DNA of 64,000 bases, taken from contig CM054177.1 in the NCBI GenBank assembly GCA_028829895.1, positions 48,368,164-48,432,163 of the forward strand. The letters run 5' to 3'. Of the stretch, positions 26,841-38,763 are shown piece after piece. The notes under the pieces were generated by a model, which had not been told where the DNA came from, searched no databases, and worked only from the letters and a program-made list of their open reading frames with translations. The DNA is from Sinotaia quadrata (lineage: Eukaryota; Mollusca; Gastropoda; Architaenioglossa; Viviparidae). The position numbers were made by a program, and so were the translations under genes. Within the stretch, counting starts at the first letter, position 1, and the number at the start of each line of letters is the position of its first letter.

Positions 26841-27104
26841 TTCTTATTATTATTCCGATGTTTATAGCGATACACAAATCAATAGGTTAGTAAGACTTAC
26901 ACTCATAGCGCCAAGCTGTACATTAACCCACGACGAAACAAATCAACGAAATAAATGTGGATGAAGGTGGAGGTTTGAATACACGAACTTTTGCAGATAA
27001 GGTCAGCTCGTAGACTTTACAGAACCACGTTTACCTTCCACCACCACCCGTTAGAAACAGACTCGTATAGATCCGTTACTAAGTGTAATGTCTTTGAATA
27101 TCAA
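26841..27104. other. Unique sequence, no gene seen
   Basis: No coding signal. Confidence 0.4.
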
Positions 27105-27300
27105 ACAGCTGTAACATTTATAGTTACTAAAAGTTAAGGTCTTTGAAGATTTAACATCTGTAGAACACGTAACAGTTACTAAAAGTTAAGGTCTTTGAAG
27201 ATTTAACATCTGTAGAACACGTAACAGTTACTAAAAGTAACCGAATAAAGGCCTTCGAATATGAGGCAATGGCAATCCAAGCATCAGTTACTCAAAGTTA
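27105..27300. repeat. Tandem repeat, about 56 bp x 3
   Basis: GTTACTAAAAGTTAAGGTCT then TTGAAGATTTAACATCTGTA; two identical central copies and diverged flanking ones. Confidence 0.9.
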
Positions 27301-27479
27301 CCATGAATAAAATCCTTAAAAGAGCTGTAAAATATAGAAGTGAATGTCACCACACAGTAAAATATACAAAATACAGAACTACCCCACGTCAAAAATATCT
27401 CATTGATTCTCGTCCACCACTAATTTGAAGGTGGCTAGAGGCTGAACAGTTTGTGATTTGAGACAACTGGTCATTAGAG

Positions 27480-27910
27480 GCAGAACAGCTACACTGGCTA
27501 TATTAGCAGTAAATAACATTAGCTGCATTAGCAGGAAATAGATACATTGGCTACAAACCAGTAAATAGCTACATTGGCTACATACCAGTAAATAGCTACA
27601 TTAGCTACATACCAGTAAATAGCATTAGCAGTAAATAGCTACATTGGCTACATACCAGTAAATAGCTACACTGGCTATATTACCAGTAAATAGCATTAGC
27701 AGGAAATAGGTACATTGGTTACCTACCAGTAAATAGCTACATTGGCTACATACCAGTAAATAGCTACATTAGCTACATTGCCAGTTAATAATTACCTTAA
27801 TTATATTACCAGTAAATAGCTACATTAACATTATTTATCTTACCAACAATTAACTACATTACCAGTAAATATTTACATTAACTACATAACCAGTATAAAT
27901 AGTTAACTGC
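27480..27910. repeat. Minisatellite, 27 bp unit, about 15 copies
   Basis: Unit TAGCTACATTGGCTACATAC plus CAGTAAA, with indel variants in which TAGCATTAGCAG replaces part of the unit. Confidence 0.95.
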
Positions 27911-27939
27911 ATAACCATAAATAGTTACATTAACCTCGT

Positions 27940-28310
27940 TATACTGATTACCAGTAAATAGCTACAAGTACACACAATTAAAACATAATAATAAATAGTT
28001 TTAGTCATATATACGGTTTACCAGTAAATAGCTACTTGTACACACAATTAAGTATATAATAATCAATAATTTTAGTCGGATGTATGGTTTACTAGTAAAT
28101 AGCTACTTGTACACACAATTAATTATATAATAATCAATAATTTTAGCCGGATGTATGGTTTACCAGTAAATAGCTACTTGTACACACAATTAATTATATA
28201 ATAATCAATAATTTTAGCCGGATGTATGGTTTACCAGTAAATAGCTACTTGTACACACAGTTAATTATATAATAATCAATAATTTTAGTCGGATGTACGG
28301 TTTACCAGGT
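27940..28310. repeat. Minisatellite, 71 bp unit, 5 copies
   Basis: Unit GGTTTACCAGTAAATAGCTA then CTTGTACACACAATTAATTA and TATAATAATCAATAATTTTA. It carries the CCAGTAAATAGCTAC core of the 27-bp array next to it. Confidence 0.97.
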
Positions 28311-28555
28311 ACAAATGAAGATCCTATGTTGACAATCTAGCTTCCCTGAACAACAGCTCTTAGAATTAAGGAGTTTAGAGATATCGTTTGCATCTGTTAT
28401 TAGTACTGAGAAAAGAACACTTAAAAATTTGATTTTATTACGTCTATAATTTGAAAGCATAAAACGCATATATTTCTTGGGCTCAATATTAAAGGTAAAA
28501 TTAAAATCAATAACAGATAAAACCACACCCTATTCGTGCTTGAGTGCATGGGGTG
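28311..28555. other. Unique sequence, no gene seen
   Basis: A minus-strand frame of 74 codons (28302-28526) has no known motif. Confidence 0.4.
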
Positions 28556-28557
28556 TA

Positions 28558-28627
28558 TGCGTGTGTGTGTGTGTGTGTGTGTTTGGGTGGATGCCCGGTA
28601 TTATGTATGTAAGATGTATGTGCTCAC

Positions 28628-28668
<41 letters not shown>

Positions 28669-28670
28669 TG
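28558..28670. repeat. (TG)n microsatellites
   Basis: GT tracts at about 28,560-28,582 and 28,628-28,668 separated by TTTGGGTGGATGCCCGG. Confidence 0.98.
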
Positions 28671-28839
28671 TGTGTTTGTGGTGTGTAGATGTGTGTTCGT
28701 TTATGTGTTTTAATGTATATATGTATAGTGCTATATTTGAGCGTGCACATGTGATGTACATATATATCTGTGAAATGTATGTGTAATGTGCATGTATGTG
28801 TTATTTGTATGTGGTGTGCCTGTGTGCGTGCAAGTGTTT

Positions 28840-29165
28840 GTGTATAATATTTAGCATTCTGTAGCATTTAAATGTGTGTGAGTGTTTGTGCATAATATCT
28901 GACTTTCTGTAGCTTTAAAGGAGTGTCAGTGTTTGTGTATAATATCTAACATTCTGTAGCATTTAAATGTGTGTGAGTGTTTGTGTTTGTGCATAATATC
29001 TGACTTTCTGTAGCATTTAAAGGTGTGAGTGTTTGTGTATATCTGGCTTTCTGTAACATTTAAAGGTGTGTGAGTGTGTGTGTATAATATCTGGATTTTT
29101 GTAGCTATTAAAGATGTGTGAGTGTGTGTGTATAATATTTGGCTTTCTGTAGCATTTAAATGTTC
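28840..29165. repeat. Degenerate tandem repeat, about 45-60 bp
   Basis: GTGTGAGTGTTTGTGTATAA then TATCTGACTTTCTGTAGCAT and TTAAAG, six to seven copies. Confidence 0.9.
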
Positions 29166-29394
29166 TCATTTTATGACAGTAAGCTTGTAGGACTAAGCAA
29201 CTATAAATTAAAGATAAAATGAGACTTAGGCAGATAATTGAGTTTAAATTTATGTCTAGAGTTCTCGTCAGCTGATTAAGTATGTTGTCAATGAGTATTA
29301 CACATCGCGTCTAAGTACTTATTTCGAGAACGTGTGCTTTGCTTTCTGTATGCAAGAGCTCATAATACACTTGTTCTCCACTGTGCAGAATATT
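29166..29394. other. Unique sequence, no gene seen
   Basis: Single-copy AT-rich spacer. Confidence 0.4.
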
Positions 29395-29578
29395 GTATAT
29401 ATAATAATAAACGTATGTATGTATACGATAAGAATATCCTTTATATAATAATAAACGTATGTATGTATACGATAAGAATATCCCTTATATAATAATAAAC
29501 GTATGTATGTATACGATAAGAATATCCCTTATATAATAATAAACGTATGTATGTATACGATAAGAATACCCCGTACAT
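29395..29578. repeat. Minisatellite, 44 bp unit, 4 copies
   Basis: Unit ATATAATAATAAACGTATGT then ATGTATACGATAAGAATATC; copies are almost identical. Confidence 0.97.
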
Positions 29579-29689
29579 AAACAAGTGTGTTAGCTATTAA
29601 CACTCTAAACTTGCTTTAAGTCGTTAAAATCATGAAAACGAAAACAAATATTACCAACATTTGTAGCATTCAATCATTATCTCAGCACA

Positions 29690-29860
29690 CTATTATCGTT
29701 GTATTCCACAACTAGTTTAATTATAATTATTGTTATATTCCACAACTAGTTTAATTATAATTATTGTTATATTCCACAAATAGTTTACTTATTGTTGCAT
29801 TCCAGAACTAGTTAATTATTGTTATATTTCACAACTAGTTAATTATTGCTGCATTTAGTT
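29690..29860. repeat. Tandem repeat, about 30-35 bp, about 5 copies
   Basis: ATTGTTATATTCCACAACTA then GTTTAATTATA, with shortened later copies. Confidence 0.9.
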
Positions 29861-30009
29861 TAATTGAAAACGAAAAGAAATTCTCTGCGACACAACAAAT
29901 TTAACGATTGGAGATGGAAATTGAACAGCTTTACCTTAACTGATACAACAAAGCGATACAAACATATTGTTTTACTTAGGATGATGAAGGTGAAATACAT
30001 TTTAGTTTG

Positions 30010-30135
30010 CAAAACCGTCCTTCCTTCCTTCCTCCCTCCACCCATTCCCTCCTTCCTTCCTTTTTTCATCCCTCCCTCCCTTCCATCCTCCCTTCCTTCC
30101 TCCTTCCCTCCCGCCCTCCTCCTTCCTTCCCTCTG
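30010..30135. repeat. CCTTC/CCCTC polypyrimidine tract
   Basis: An almost pure C/T strand, which could adopt triplex DNA. Pro/Ser or Glu/Gly/Arg frames here are artefacts. Confidence 0.9.
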
Positions 30136-30594
30136 CAGGCCAGGCAGGTACAAGAGTCATAGAATCTTAACATTTTAATATCCTCTCCAGTGTCCATCCA
30201 CAATCACCAGCCATAGACTTTTACTCTCACCTTAACATGCTACATCTTGTTACAACATACTCTGACCCATGTCGCATAAGCGGCCATATTTGTTTCGTGT
30301 ATTCAAATAACACCTAATCCCACCAGTAAGTCTTGAGCACATTTGTTTCGTGTATTCAAATAACACCTAATCCCCCAGTAAGTCTTGAGCACAAAATAAG
30401 CAATCGTTTAATCTCAAACATGAGTTCGTGGTTCCGGACAGCTTTAGAAGTATACCAAATAACAATATTTATTTATACCTGTTAATAAATTTACGTGTAC
30501 TTAATTATACTGAAATTAATATTACTGTTTTAAAAATAACATTTTCCGAATCTCTTGTCACAATATGTGAATTATAAGTTTCTTTCTGCTAGCA
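30136..30594. repeat. Unique sequence with a 53-bp direct duplication
   Basis: ATTTGTTTCGTGTATTCAAA then TAACACCTAATCCC and AGTAAGTCTTGAGCAC occurs twice in tandem at about 30,288-30,391. The remainder is unique with no gene. Confidence 0.85.
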
Positions 30595-30960
30595 AGATGA
30601 TGATGATGATAATGTTGGAAAGTAAAAATGCTGCTGACGACGATCGTTATATGACAGTGATGGTGATGATGGTAATGATATATTAAAAAGAATATTAATA
30701 AGTGTTTTAGGTTTATCAAGATACGTAGTTGATGATGGTAGTGGTGACAATAGCTGTAGTGTTGTGCATGGTGATTTTGAATATATTTGTTGTTGATGAG
30801 AGTGGTAATAATATGATGATGATAATGCAGTAAATGAGTACTAAAGTACATCATAGGTGTTCGAAAGGTGTTGATGATGTGGATAATGAAGTAGATGATG
30901 TGGTGGGAGTTGTGGTGATATATAATCATCATGTTGTTCTTGAGACTGATGATATAGTAG
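30595..30960. repeat. Degenerate GAT-rich trinucleotide region
   Basis: Scattered GATGATGAT/GGTGATGAT runs. The 135-codon His/Tyr/Ile-rich minus-strand frame reflects this composition. Confidence 0.8.
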
Positions 30961-31335
30961 ACCACACCATATCGGAGATGTTTTAGGTAATAAACAACTA
31001 ATGTTTTAGCAAAATTTCATAATAAAATTGTTTTATTCCACAATTGTGCAATGGTGTTGATAACGAAGAAGGGACATAATTTTATGCCTCTACTGCTTAT
31101 GCGATGATTCACATACTAAATAAACACAGATAAATATTAAAATATTTAACAGTTAGTATCTTGTAAGAAAGTCAATATTCCTAATGCTTAGCATGACATT
31201 AGCACTTGATACGCAATCAAATATTTATCAAATTAAATTTTGTTTTAAAATAAGTAGCATCCCTCTAGCAAATCTACTTTTGATTTTATAACAGAGAATT
31301 AAACATGTCCATGCTATAATTCAGTCTGTCGATGT
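30961..31335. other. Unique AT-rich sequence, no gene seen
   Basis: No array or coding signal. Confidence 0.4.
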
Positions 31336-31336
31336 T

Positions 31337-31354
31337 TGTGTGTGTGTGTGTGTG

Positions 31355-31406
<52 letters not shown>

Positions 31407-31418
31407 GAGAGAGAGATT
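31337..31418. repeat. (TG)n(GA)n microsatellite
   Basis: A GT tract runs directly into a GA tract with two GG interruptions. Confidence 0.98.
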
Positions 31419-31479
31419 TAATATAAAATTGCTTTATTTTACGAATCAGTATCAACTGACATATCACAACCTATTTTAG

Positions 31480-31501
31480 CGCACGCACGCACGCACACAC
31501 G

Positions 31502-31570
<69 letters not shown>
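31480..31570. repeat. (CGCA)n(CA)n(TA)n microsatellite
   Basis: GCACGCACGCACG then CA repeats to 31,560 and a short TA tract. Confidence 0.98.
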
Positions 31571-31571
<1 letters not shown>

Positions 31572-32236
31572 AAATGAAAAATGAAATGTCATAGGACGAG
31601 TGCAAGGCAATATAACATACAAAACACATGTATGAAGTATTCATTAGCTAGTAAGCACGATAAAGTAAAAGGATATATTTGCAAGAGATGGACGAATTGG
31701 GCAAGATAATTGCATACAAATATTATTGAATTTCAGCTGCGTCAACCACGACTTTGTGCATTTAGCAGTAAGGAAGAAAAGTGGAGATTGGAAGAAAAGT
31801 GGAGATTGGAAGAAAAAGAAGAAAGCGTACACACGAAGTTTTATAAACAATTCTATCCCCAAGTGATTAGGACCAGGCACGTTGTTAACATGAACCATCA
31901 GCGACAGCACTTATGACGTCAGGTTGAAAAGTAGATCAGGTGGCAGGGGACATTACCCTAACAGAACCAAGGTAATCGTGATGCTTCAGCAATGATTTCT
32001 AGACATGCCTCTAATAAAACATTAAAGAGAAGAGGATATGCATATGCACGAACGACATTTCTACCACCTATATCAATGCAGACGTCCTTGTGTTGCTGAA
32101 ATAGGGAATCCATTTTGGAAAATGTCCGGTCCGTCTGTAGACAGTGGACACCAAAGACTATCATTGCTGCAATTGTTTTCTATTTTGAAAGAGAAACAAG
32201 CAATTGAAAATAAAAATAGTCAAGGAGTGAATGTTA
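31571..32236. other. Mostly unique sequence, no gene supported
   Basis: It includes an 18-bp direct duplication GAAGAAAAGTGGAGATTG at about 31,776-31,812. A minus-strand frame at 31958-32164 contains PLLFNVLLEA, faintly reminiscent of a LINE reverse-transcriptase segment but not enough to call. Confidence 0.35.
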
Positions 32237-32253
32237 GCACACAAACACACACA

Positions 32254-32332
<79 letters not shown>
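32237..32332. repeat. (CA)n microsatellite
   Basis: About 45 CA units with minor interruptions. Confidence 0.98.
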
Positions 32333-32334
<2 letters not shown>

Positions 32335-32469
32335 CATCTTTAAAATATTTGAGAATTATATTTAAAATTCTTCAGCACCAGCAAATGCCTATATAAAATA
32401 TTTTACTTTCCACAATTTATAATTAGTATCTAATGTGATCGCCTAGTTTACTATTACATTAGTTGCATT

Positions 32470-32690
32470 TGCTACTATTGTTGGACTTCTCTCTTATGGA
32501 ATATTTAACTGCATTTTCCTGTTATTGCTGAACTGTTCTGTTATGGAACTATTTAACTGCAATTTCCTGCTGGACTGTTCTGTCTCTTTAATTGCTCTTT
32601 TCTGTTATTATTGGACGATTTGATTAGTCTTTATTTGCTGTTACTGACTTCTCTGTTTTTTGGACTATTTGATTGGTCTCTGTTGCTAAA
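32470..32690. repeat. Degenerate tandem repeat on TGTTATTGCTGGACTGTTCT
   Basis: About five diverged units of 40-55 bp (TTATGGAACTATTTAACTGC, TTTCCTGTTATTGCTG). Confidence 0.75.
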
Positions 32691-32769
32691 CACACACACG
32701 CACACACACACACACATACACAACACACATACATACACACAAAAGACTTTTAGGACAGAACATAGATAC

Positions 32770-32865
<96 letters not shown>
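32691..32865. repeat. (CA)n microsatellite, interrupted
   Basis: Two CA tracts separated by about 35 bp of non-repeat sequence (AAAGACTTTTAGGACAGAAC). Confidence 0.98.
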
Positions 32866-32889
32866 AATGACAGGCTAAATCACGTTAAC

Positions 32890-33339
32890 AGATGAACAGG
32901 ACGACAGACGAAGATATTCTAAGGACAGGGTAATGTCGCCTTGAGGCAGATGAAGACTTACTAAGGTCAGGATAATTTCACCTTAAAGAAAGATGAAGAC
33001 AGTCTCAGAACAAAATAAAGTCACCTTAAAGACTATGAAGACATATTAAGGACATGACAAATCACTTAAAGACATATGTTTAAGGCACAATAAAAATATG
33101 TTAAAGACATAAAAATGCGAAAGACAGAATAAAACACGAACAAGACATTTTAAAATAAATCTAATACAAGCTAAAGCACTGTTAATACTGAAATAACGTA
33201 AAAAAACAGCATAATGACACACAATCAAGAAATGCATAAGACAGCATAATGACACAGTCAAGAAAGGCGAAAGACAGTATAATGACACAATAAAGACAAA
33301 TTCAAGGAAGGTCAAAGAGGACAATGACACATTTATGAA
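32890..33339. repeat. Degenerate GACA-rich tandem region
   Basis: Diverged 25-45 bp units (TTAAAGACATATTAAGGACA, GACAGCATAATGACACAGTC) leading into the 97-bp array, probably older relatives of it. Confidence 0.65.
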
Positions 33340-34485
33340 AAGCCAAAGCTAGGCTAAAAACACATCGTACAAGACACAAAAATGACTAGTAAAAGACACG
33401 ACAAATACAAGATAATGGCACATTGCCAAATGACACAAAGCCAAGCTAGGCTAAAAACACATCGTACAAGACACAAAAATGACTAGTAAAAGACACGACA
33501 AATACAAGACAATGGCACATTGCCAAATGACACAAAGCCAAGCTAGGCTAAAACACATCGTACAAGACACAAAAATGACTAGTAAAAGACACGACAAATA
33601 CAAGACAATGGCACATTGCCAAATGACACAAAGCCAAGCTAGGCTAAAAACACATCGTACAAGACACAAAAATGACTAGTAAAAGACACGACAAATACAA
33701 GACAATGGCACATTGCCAAATGACACAAAGCCAAGCTAGGCTAAAAACACATCGTACAAGACACAAAAATGACTAGTAAAAGACACGACAAATACAAGAC
33801 AATGGCACATTGCCAAATGACACAAAGCCAAGCTAGGCTAAAAACACATCGTACAAGACACAAAAATGACTAGTAAAAGACACGACAAATACAAGACAAT
33901 GGCACATTGCCAAATGACACAAAGCCAAGCTAGGCTAAAAACACATCGTACAAGACACAAAAATGACTAGTAAAAGACACGACAAATACAAGACAATGGC
34001 ACATTGCCAAATGACACAAAGCCAAGCTAGGCTAAAAACACATCGTACAAGACACAAAAATGACTAGTAAAAGACACGACAAATACAAGACAATGGCACA
34101 TTGCCAAATGACACAAAGCCAAGCTAGGCTAAAAACACATCGTACAAGACACAAAAATGACTAGTAAAAGACACGACAAATACAAGACAATGGCACATTG
34201 CCAAATGACACAAAGCCAAGCTAGGCTAAAAACACATCGTACAAGACACAAAAATGACTAGTAAAAGACACGACAAATACAAGACAATGGCACATTGCCA
34301 AATGACACAAAGCCAAGCTAGGCTAAAAACACATCGTACAAGACACAAAAATGACTAGTAAAAGACACGACAAATACAAGACAATGGCACATTGCCAAAT
34401 GACACAAAGCCAAGCTAGGCTAAAAACACATCGTACAAGACACAAAAATGACTAGTAAAAGACACGACAAATACAAGATAATGGC
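33340..34485. repeat. Highly homogeneous minisatellite, 97 bp unit, about 12 copies
   Basis: Unit AAAGCCAAGCTAGGCTAAAA then ACACATCGTACAAGACACAA, AAATGACTAGTAAAAGACAC, GACAAATACAAGACAATGGC and ACATTGCCAAATGACAC. Units are essentially identical apart from one single-A length variant (96 bp) and GATAAT/GACAAT at the two ends, so the array expanded recently or is homogenised by gene conversion. Confidence 0.98.
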
Positions 34486-34960
34486 ACACCAAAAACGTTA
34501 AAATATCAAAGAAGTTGATGCATCTTTTTAAAGACACATAAAATGCACGTTAAAGAATTGTTAAATATAGATTAATAGCACGAGAAAATTTTTAAAGAAC
34601 CGTTAAAAATATGTTAACGAAAGGACGAGGGCATGCCAAGACACATTAAAAACACGCCAAGGACAGGTTAAATGCTGCGTTAAAGAACATCAGAAACACG
34701 TTATAGACAAATTAAAGACAGGTTAATGATATGTCATGTAAATTTAAATCACAAATCTTCAAGAAAAATTAAATAGATAAACTTAAGAGTCATTACAGGA
34801 ACATGAAATGCATGCTATAACATTAAAAATAAAAGAATTATAATACAGTATTAAAGGTCACATTTAAGAGACATTATAAAGACAATTAATTTTCTTCAGA
34901 CTTATTAAATAAATATAAAAGTAAATTTGTTTATGCTCGTGCATGCATACGTTTAAATAA
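34486..34960. other. AT-rich sequence with degenerate TTAAAGACA motifs
   Basis: Loose repeats of TTAAAGACACATTAAAAACA continue the theme to the left of the 97-bp array. No gene. Confidence 0.5.
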
Positions 34961-34961
34961 T

Positions 34962-35335
34962 GGAAAGGGATATTTCCACATTTTAAGCCTTACTTCTAGT
35001 TTGTTTGTTTTTTATGGTAGTTAAGCTAAAGCGTTTATGCATGTGTACGTTTAAATAGAAAGGGATATTTCCATATTTTAAGCCTTATTTCTAGTTTGTT
35101 TGTTTTTTTATGGTAGTTAAGCTAAAGCGTTTATGCATGTGTACGTTTAAATAATGGAAAGGGATATTTCCATATTTTAAGCCTTACTTCTAGTTTGTTT
35201 GTTTTTTATGGTAGTTAAGCTAAAGCGTTTATGCATGTGTACGTTTAAATAATGGAAAGGGATATTTCCACATTTTAAGCCTTACTTCTAGTTTTTATGG
35301 TAGTTAAGCTAAAGCTTTTATGCATGTGCTAAAAG
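34962..35335. repeat. Minisatellite, about 98 bp unit, 3.7 copies
   Basis: Unit ATTTTAAGCCTTACTTCTAG then TTTGTTTGTTTTTTATGGTA, GTTAAGCTAAAGCGTTTATG and CATGTGTACGTTTAAATAAT. Differences are in T-run length and a 4-bp deletion. Confidence 0.97.
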
Positions 35336-36480
35336 ATGTAGGAAAAGACTGATCACCATATAACTGTCCCCTTGTTAACACCTAGAACCTTTTATCTATA
35401 GAAGACAGGATGTAACCAAGTATATTTTAACAACTGACATAAAACTATTTCCTAGCGCGCGTACACACACAGTCCATGAATACTGTGAGGTGAAGTGGAC
35501 TATTTGTCACCAATAAAAATAAATGGAAAAGTATGACGCATGAGTCTCGAGGTGAGAGGTGACGTAATGAATCGAAAGCAAAAATTCAATCACTTTCTAA
35601 AAGAAATGAGCACTGAAAAGTCTCAGAACAGACTCAATTAAATGAAATATTTAGTGGTTCTGATCTATGATAAGTGATAAAAATCAAATGCCTGCTAAAA
35701 ACATGTTAAGACTTTTTAAAACAGGATCAAGGACAAGTTAAAGACATACTTAAGATATCTTAAAGAAGCATCAGACAGTATTAAAGAGACATGTTAAAGA
35801 CAGGATAAAGACACTGTGAGAAGGTTACCTGCTACACATACATATTTTGTTGTGTTGAGGCAGTTTCAAAGACAGTGCGACAAATTCTATGACGTGCTAG
35901 TGATGCAGCAGTTGTTGTGTGTATAATTCTGTCAGGGCGGACTTCTTTGATACTGAACGCCAGTTAAATGGAACTGCCAAATGATTCTAATTTTAAGGCT
36001 TGTGCTTACAAACGTTATGGACAGAATAGGTGGTCTCGAAAGACCTTTCGTATAATGCTTACTATTTTATATTGTTTTGTTGTAAATATTTCAATTTTAT
36101 CTTTGTTATCTTAACAATTGAAATTGGCTTATTAGGACAGTAAGCGTTGATGGGGGTGGAGCCATATGTGGTTATGAATGATTTTCTTTATGTGTTACCA
36201 GTCAAAATTAAGATAACTGTTCTAACCCTTGCATTGTGCGCAGATTTGCCTGTCGCTACATTGAATGCCAGAATTCGAGGGTAATTAAATTGTAGAGTCT
36301 GAAGAGTGAATGAGGCATCCAATCTGTCGTCAATATAGGTGTTACGTTAAAATTAGTAACTCTAAAGCCTTATGTTGAGACAAAGTCTTTAAATATTAAC
36401 TGGATCGTAACAGACACGTTAATGAAACGTTAACAAATACGAAAGACAGTAAGAACAAGTGAAATACTTGTAAGATAGGA
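35336..36480. other. 1.1 kb mostly unique sequence, no gene supported
   Basis: Degenerate TTAAAGACA motifs occur at 35,700-35,820. No recognisable protein on either strand. Confidence 0.4.
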
Positions 36481-37360
36481 GAAAGTGTTTATTTGTAAAA
36501 CTATGCAAATCTCTTAGAGTAAAGGTTACTTAGTTCAATAAGATAAAGATCATACGTTAAAAAAACGGTTTGTAAAAAAAAACAATAACAACTTCGTAAC
36601 TCTAAAGTGAAATTAAATAACTCCAGCAGTTTCAGTTTCAGAAGTGCTAAGACAACATTATTAATATTTCTAGAGAAATACAATACTTTTCTCATTGCTT
36701 TTAGCGAATGATTAGGCTTAAAAGTACACGTCACTGCGTGGCTGTTCGCTGTATATCAAACATCACGTGACAGACCACGTGATAGTCACGTACATTTTGA
36801 TTTCAATTTATGCAACAGTTCAAATAAAAATTATTAAGAGCAAACGATTTTATACACCTCTCAAATGTCTCTATTTCTTTATTCCACACCTTTGAACTAT
36901 CGATCTATCACCATTGCCCTGATAAATCTCGACCTGAAAAACATTATGCCTGAGTGAACTGCAGGAAATGGTGTGAAGCTGGAAAGAAGGGGTTTTTAAG
37001 GCCACATTTACCAGAATGCTGCACAGATGATTCACGAAATAGTTTAGCTTGCAGGGGTTGGTGGCTGTGTTCATAATTATGTCCAGGAAAACTTCGTTCT
37101 CTGGTTGATTTGATTGTTTGTTTGCTTCTATTCGCACTTTCAAACCTTTACTCGGTGGGGTTGTATGTGTAGAAACAACGACAAAGCGATCTAAATCTTT
37201 ACAATCCGCTATTCGCGATTCTTGCTATTAAGTCAAAGACCTTTACATTGGCAGGAAAATGGCTCAGATTCTCATTAAAAAAACACAAAACATGAAAAAA
37301 ACCCGAAGTGAAAGCAGTTTAGCAGCAGGTTTCTATGAACTGTTTGCGACTTTGATTAGC
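36481..37360. other. Unique sequence, no gene supported
   Basis: CACGTGACAGACCACGTGAT near 36,764 holds two CACGTG E-boxes 13 bp apart. Minus-strand frames at 36501-36734 and 36871-37143 have no known motif. Confidence 0.4.
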
Positions 37361-37500
37361 TATAAATAGATTGGCTATAAGGTAATGCTATAAATGTATT
37401 GGCTATAATGTATTGGTTTTAATATGTTACACTGGTTGGCTGTAATCTGTGAAAATGATGACTAAAATATGTAAGACTGATTGACTACAATATGTGAAGG
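37361..37500. repeat. Short degenerate GGCTATAATGTATTG repeats
   Basis: About six units of 20-40 bp. Confidence 0.6.
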
Positions 37501-37629
37501 TAACATACTGGTACGTCTGTCACCAGTCTCAAATCTTCAGTCGACAACATCAAGACATCTGCAAACATTTAATGGTACACTCATTGACGTGTCAGGGTAC
37601 ATAATAGGCCGGACCATACCAAGGCTTTG

Positions 37630-37835
37630 GTTGGTTCCAGAGGTGGATCGTGCCCGTCTCACTCACTCCCAAGTCCCAACATGGGGAAGAGAACTTTTGT
37701 TCGTCTCACTGCAAGCTCAAAGTCCCTACATGGGGACGTTTTGTCCGTCTTATTGCACACCCCAAGCCTTGACAGGAGGAAGAGAAATTATATCCGTCTA
37801 ACTAGACGCCTAAAGCCCCGACCTTGAGAAAGAGA
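37630..37835. repeat. Degenerate tandem repeat, about 58-60 bp, 3 copies
   Basis: CCGTCTCACTGCAAGCTCAA and AGTCCCTACATGGGGAAGAG themes recur. A frame across it is not a recognisable protein. Confidence 0.7.
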
Positions 37836-38535
37836 AATGATGTACAACATCAGAAGGCTGACGCCTCTCATGGCTTGCAAAGGTTCGCCTGACTAGGTCA
37901 AAATAGTATATGCAATAATGGCTACGGCTCACAAATGATATCCAGAACAGACGACGTCAAAGCCCCGAATATGGGCGACTACAATGACGTCATAGTCCCG
38001 AATGTGGGCCGTCCACATAATTGCCAACATGCACATTATGAAACTGTCTCATGCTGATCTTACTGTTTAACACGTAAACACCATTGTCTGCTGGAAATTT
38101 AGGGAAAGAGCGTTCTTTGTTTCGGAACCGGCACTCTATTGGAACCTCGAACACTAAGTACCTGCGACTTTTTTATTCAGTGATCTCGGAACAGGCTGTG
38201 GCCAACAATGCAGATAGAGGCACACCCTAAAGACTGTGCTGCACTAGACTGCTGACAAGACCCTGCCAGACCTGTCCCAGTCAACTTAACAGTCAGCCGT
38301 GGCAAGTCTAAAGAGACATTCTGACATAACTCTTACTCTGTGTAATACCTTGGACACTATACGAAAATCGAACATGATTCGCACAATCATTTTGATTTTA
38401 TAACCACTTTTCTGCCACCATTACTTTATTTCTATAATATTTTAATCTATTCCTAAGGTTACAGGTATCCACGTTCATTTTGAATTCTTTGTCTTCGCCT
38501 ATTACGTCACTTGGGATTGGAAGCTCGTAGTTGTT
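37836..38535. other. Unique sequence, no gene supported
   Basis: CCCGAATRTGGGC occurs twice near 37,965 and 37,998. No coding evidence. Confidence 0.4.
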
Positions 38536-38742
38536 TTTGTAATTATTAATCTTCGTGACATTGTAATTAATAATCTTCGTGACATTGTAATTATTAATCT
38601 TCGTGACATTGTAACTAATAATCTTCGTGACATTGTAATTATTAATCTTCGTGACATTGTAACTAATAATCTTCGTGACATTGTAATTATTAATCTTCGT
38701 GACATTGTAACTAATAATCTTCGTGACATTGTAACTAATGCA
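38536..38742. repeat. Minisatellite, 24 bp unit (48-bp alternation), about 8-9 copies
   Basis: Unit AATCTTCGTGACATTGTAAC plus TAAT. Two variants (TAATTATT and TAACTAAT) alternate, giving a 48-bp higher-order unit. In-frame period explains the minus-strand frame of 207 codons that continues into the next array. Confidence 0.97.
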
Positions 38743-38763
38743 TACCTTGTAATGCCTGATCAG

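Noticed and set aside
26456..26890. Poly-Asp/Met/Val or poly-His/Ile protein
   Set aside because: The trinucleotide tract is open on both strands, as any imperfect ATC/GTC repeat would be.
31958..32164. Minus-strand frame with PLLFNVLLEA, like a LINE reverse-transcriptase segment
   Set aside because: Only one short motif matches. The upstream RQG-type motif and the downstream YADD box are not found in order, and the frame stops within 70 codons. A translated search against RT families would decide; a match extending on both sides would support it.
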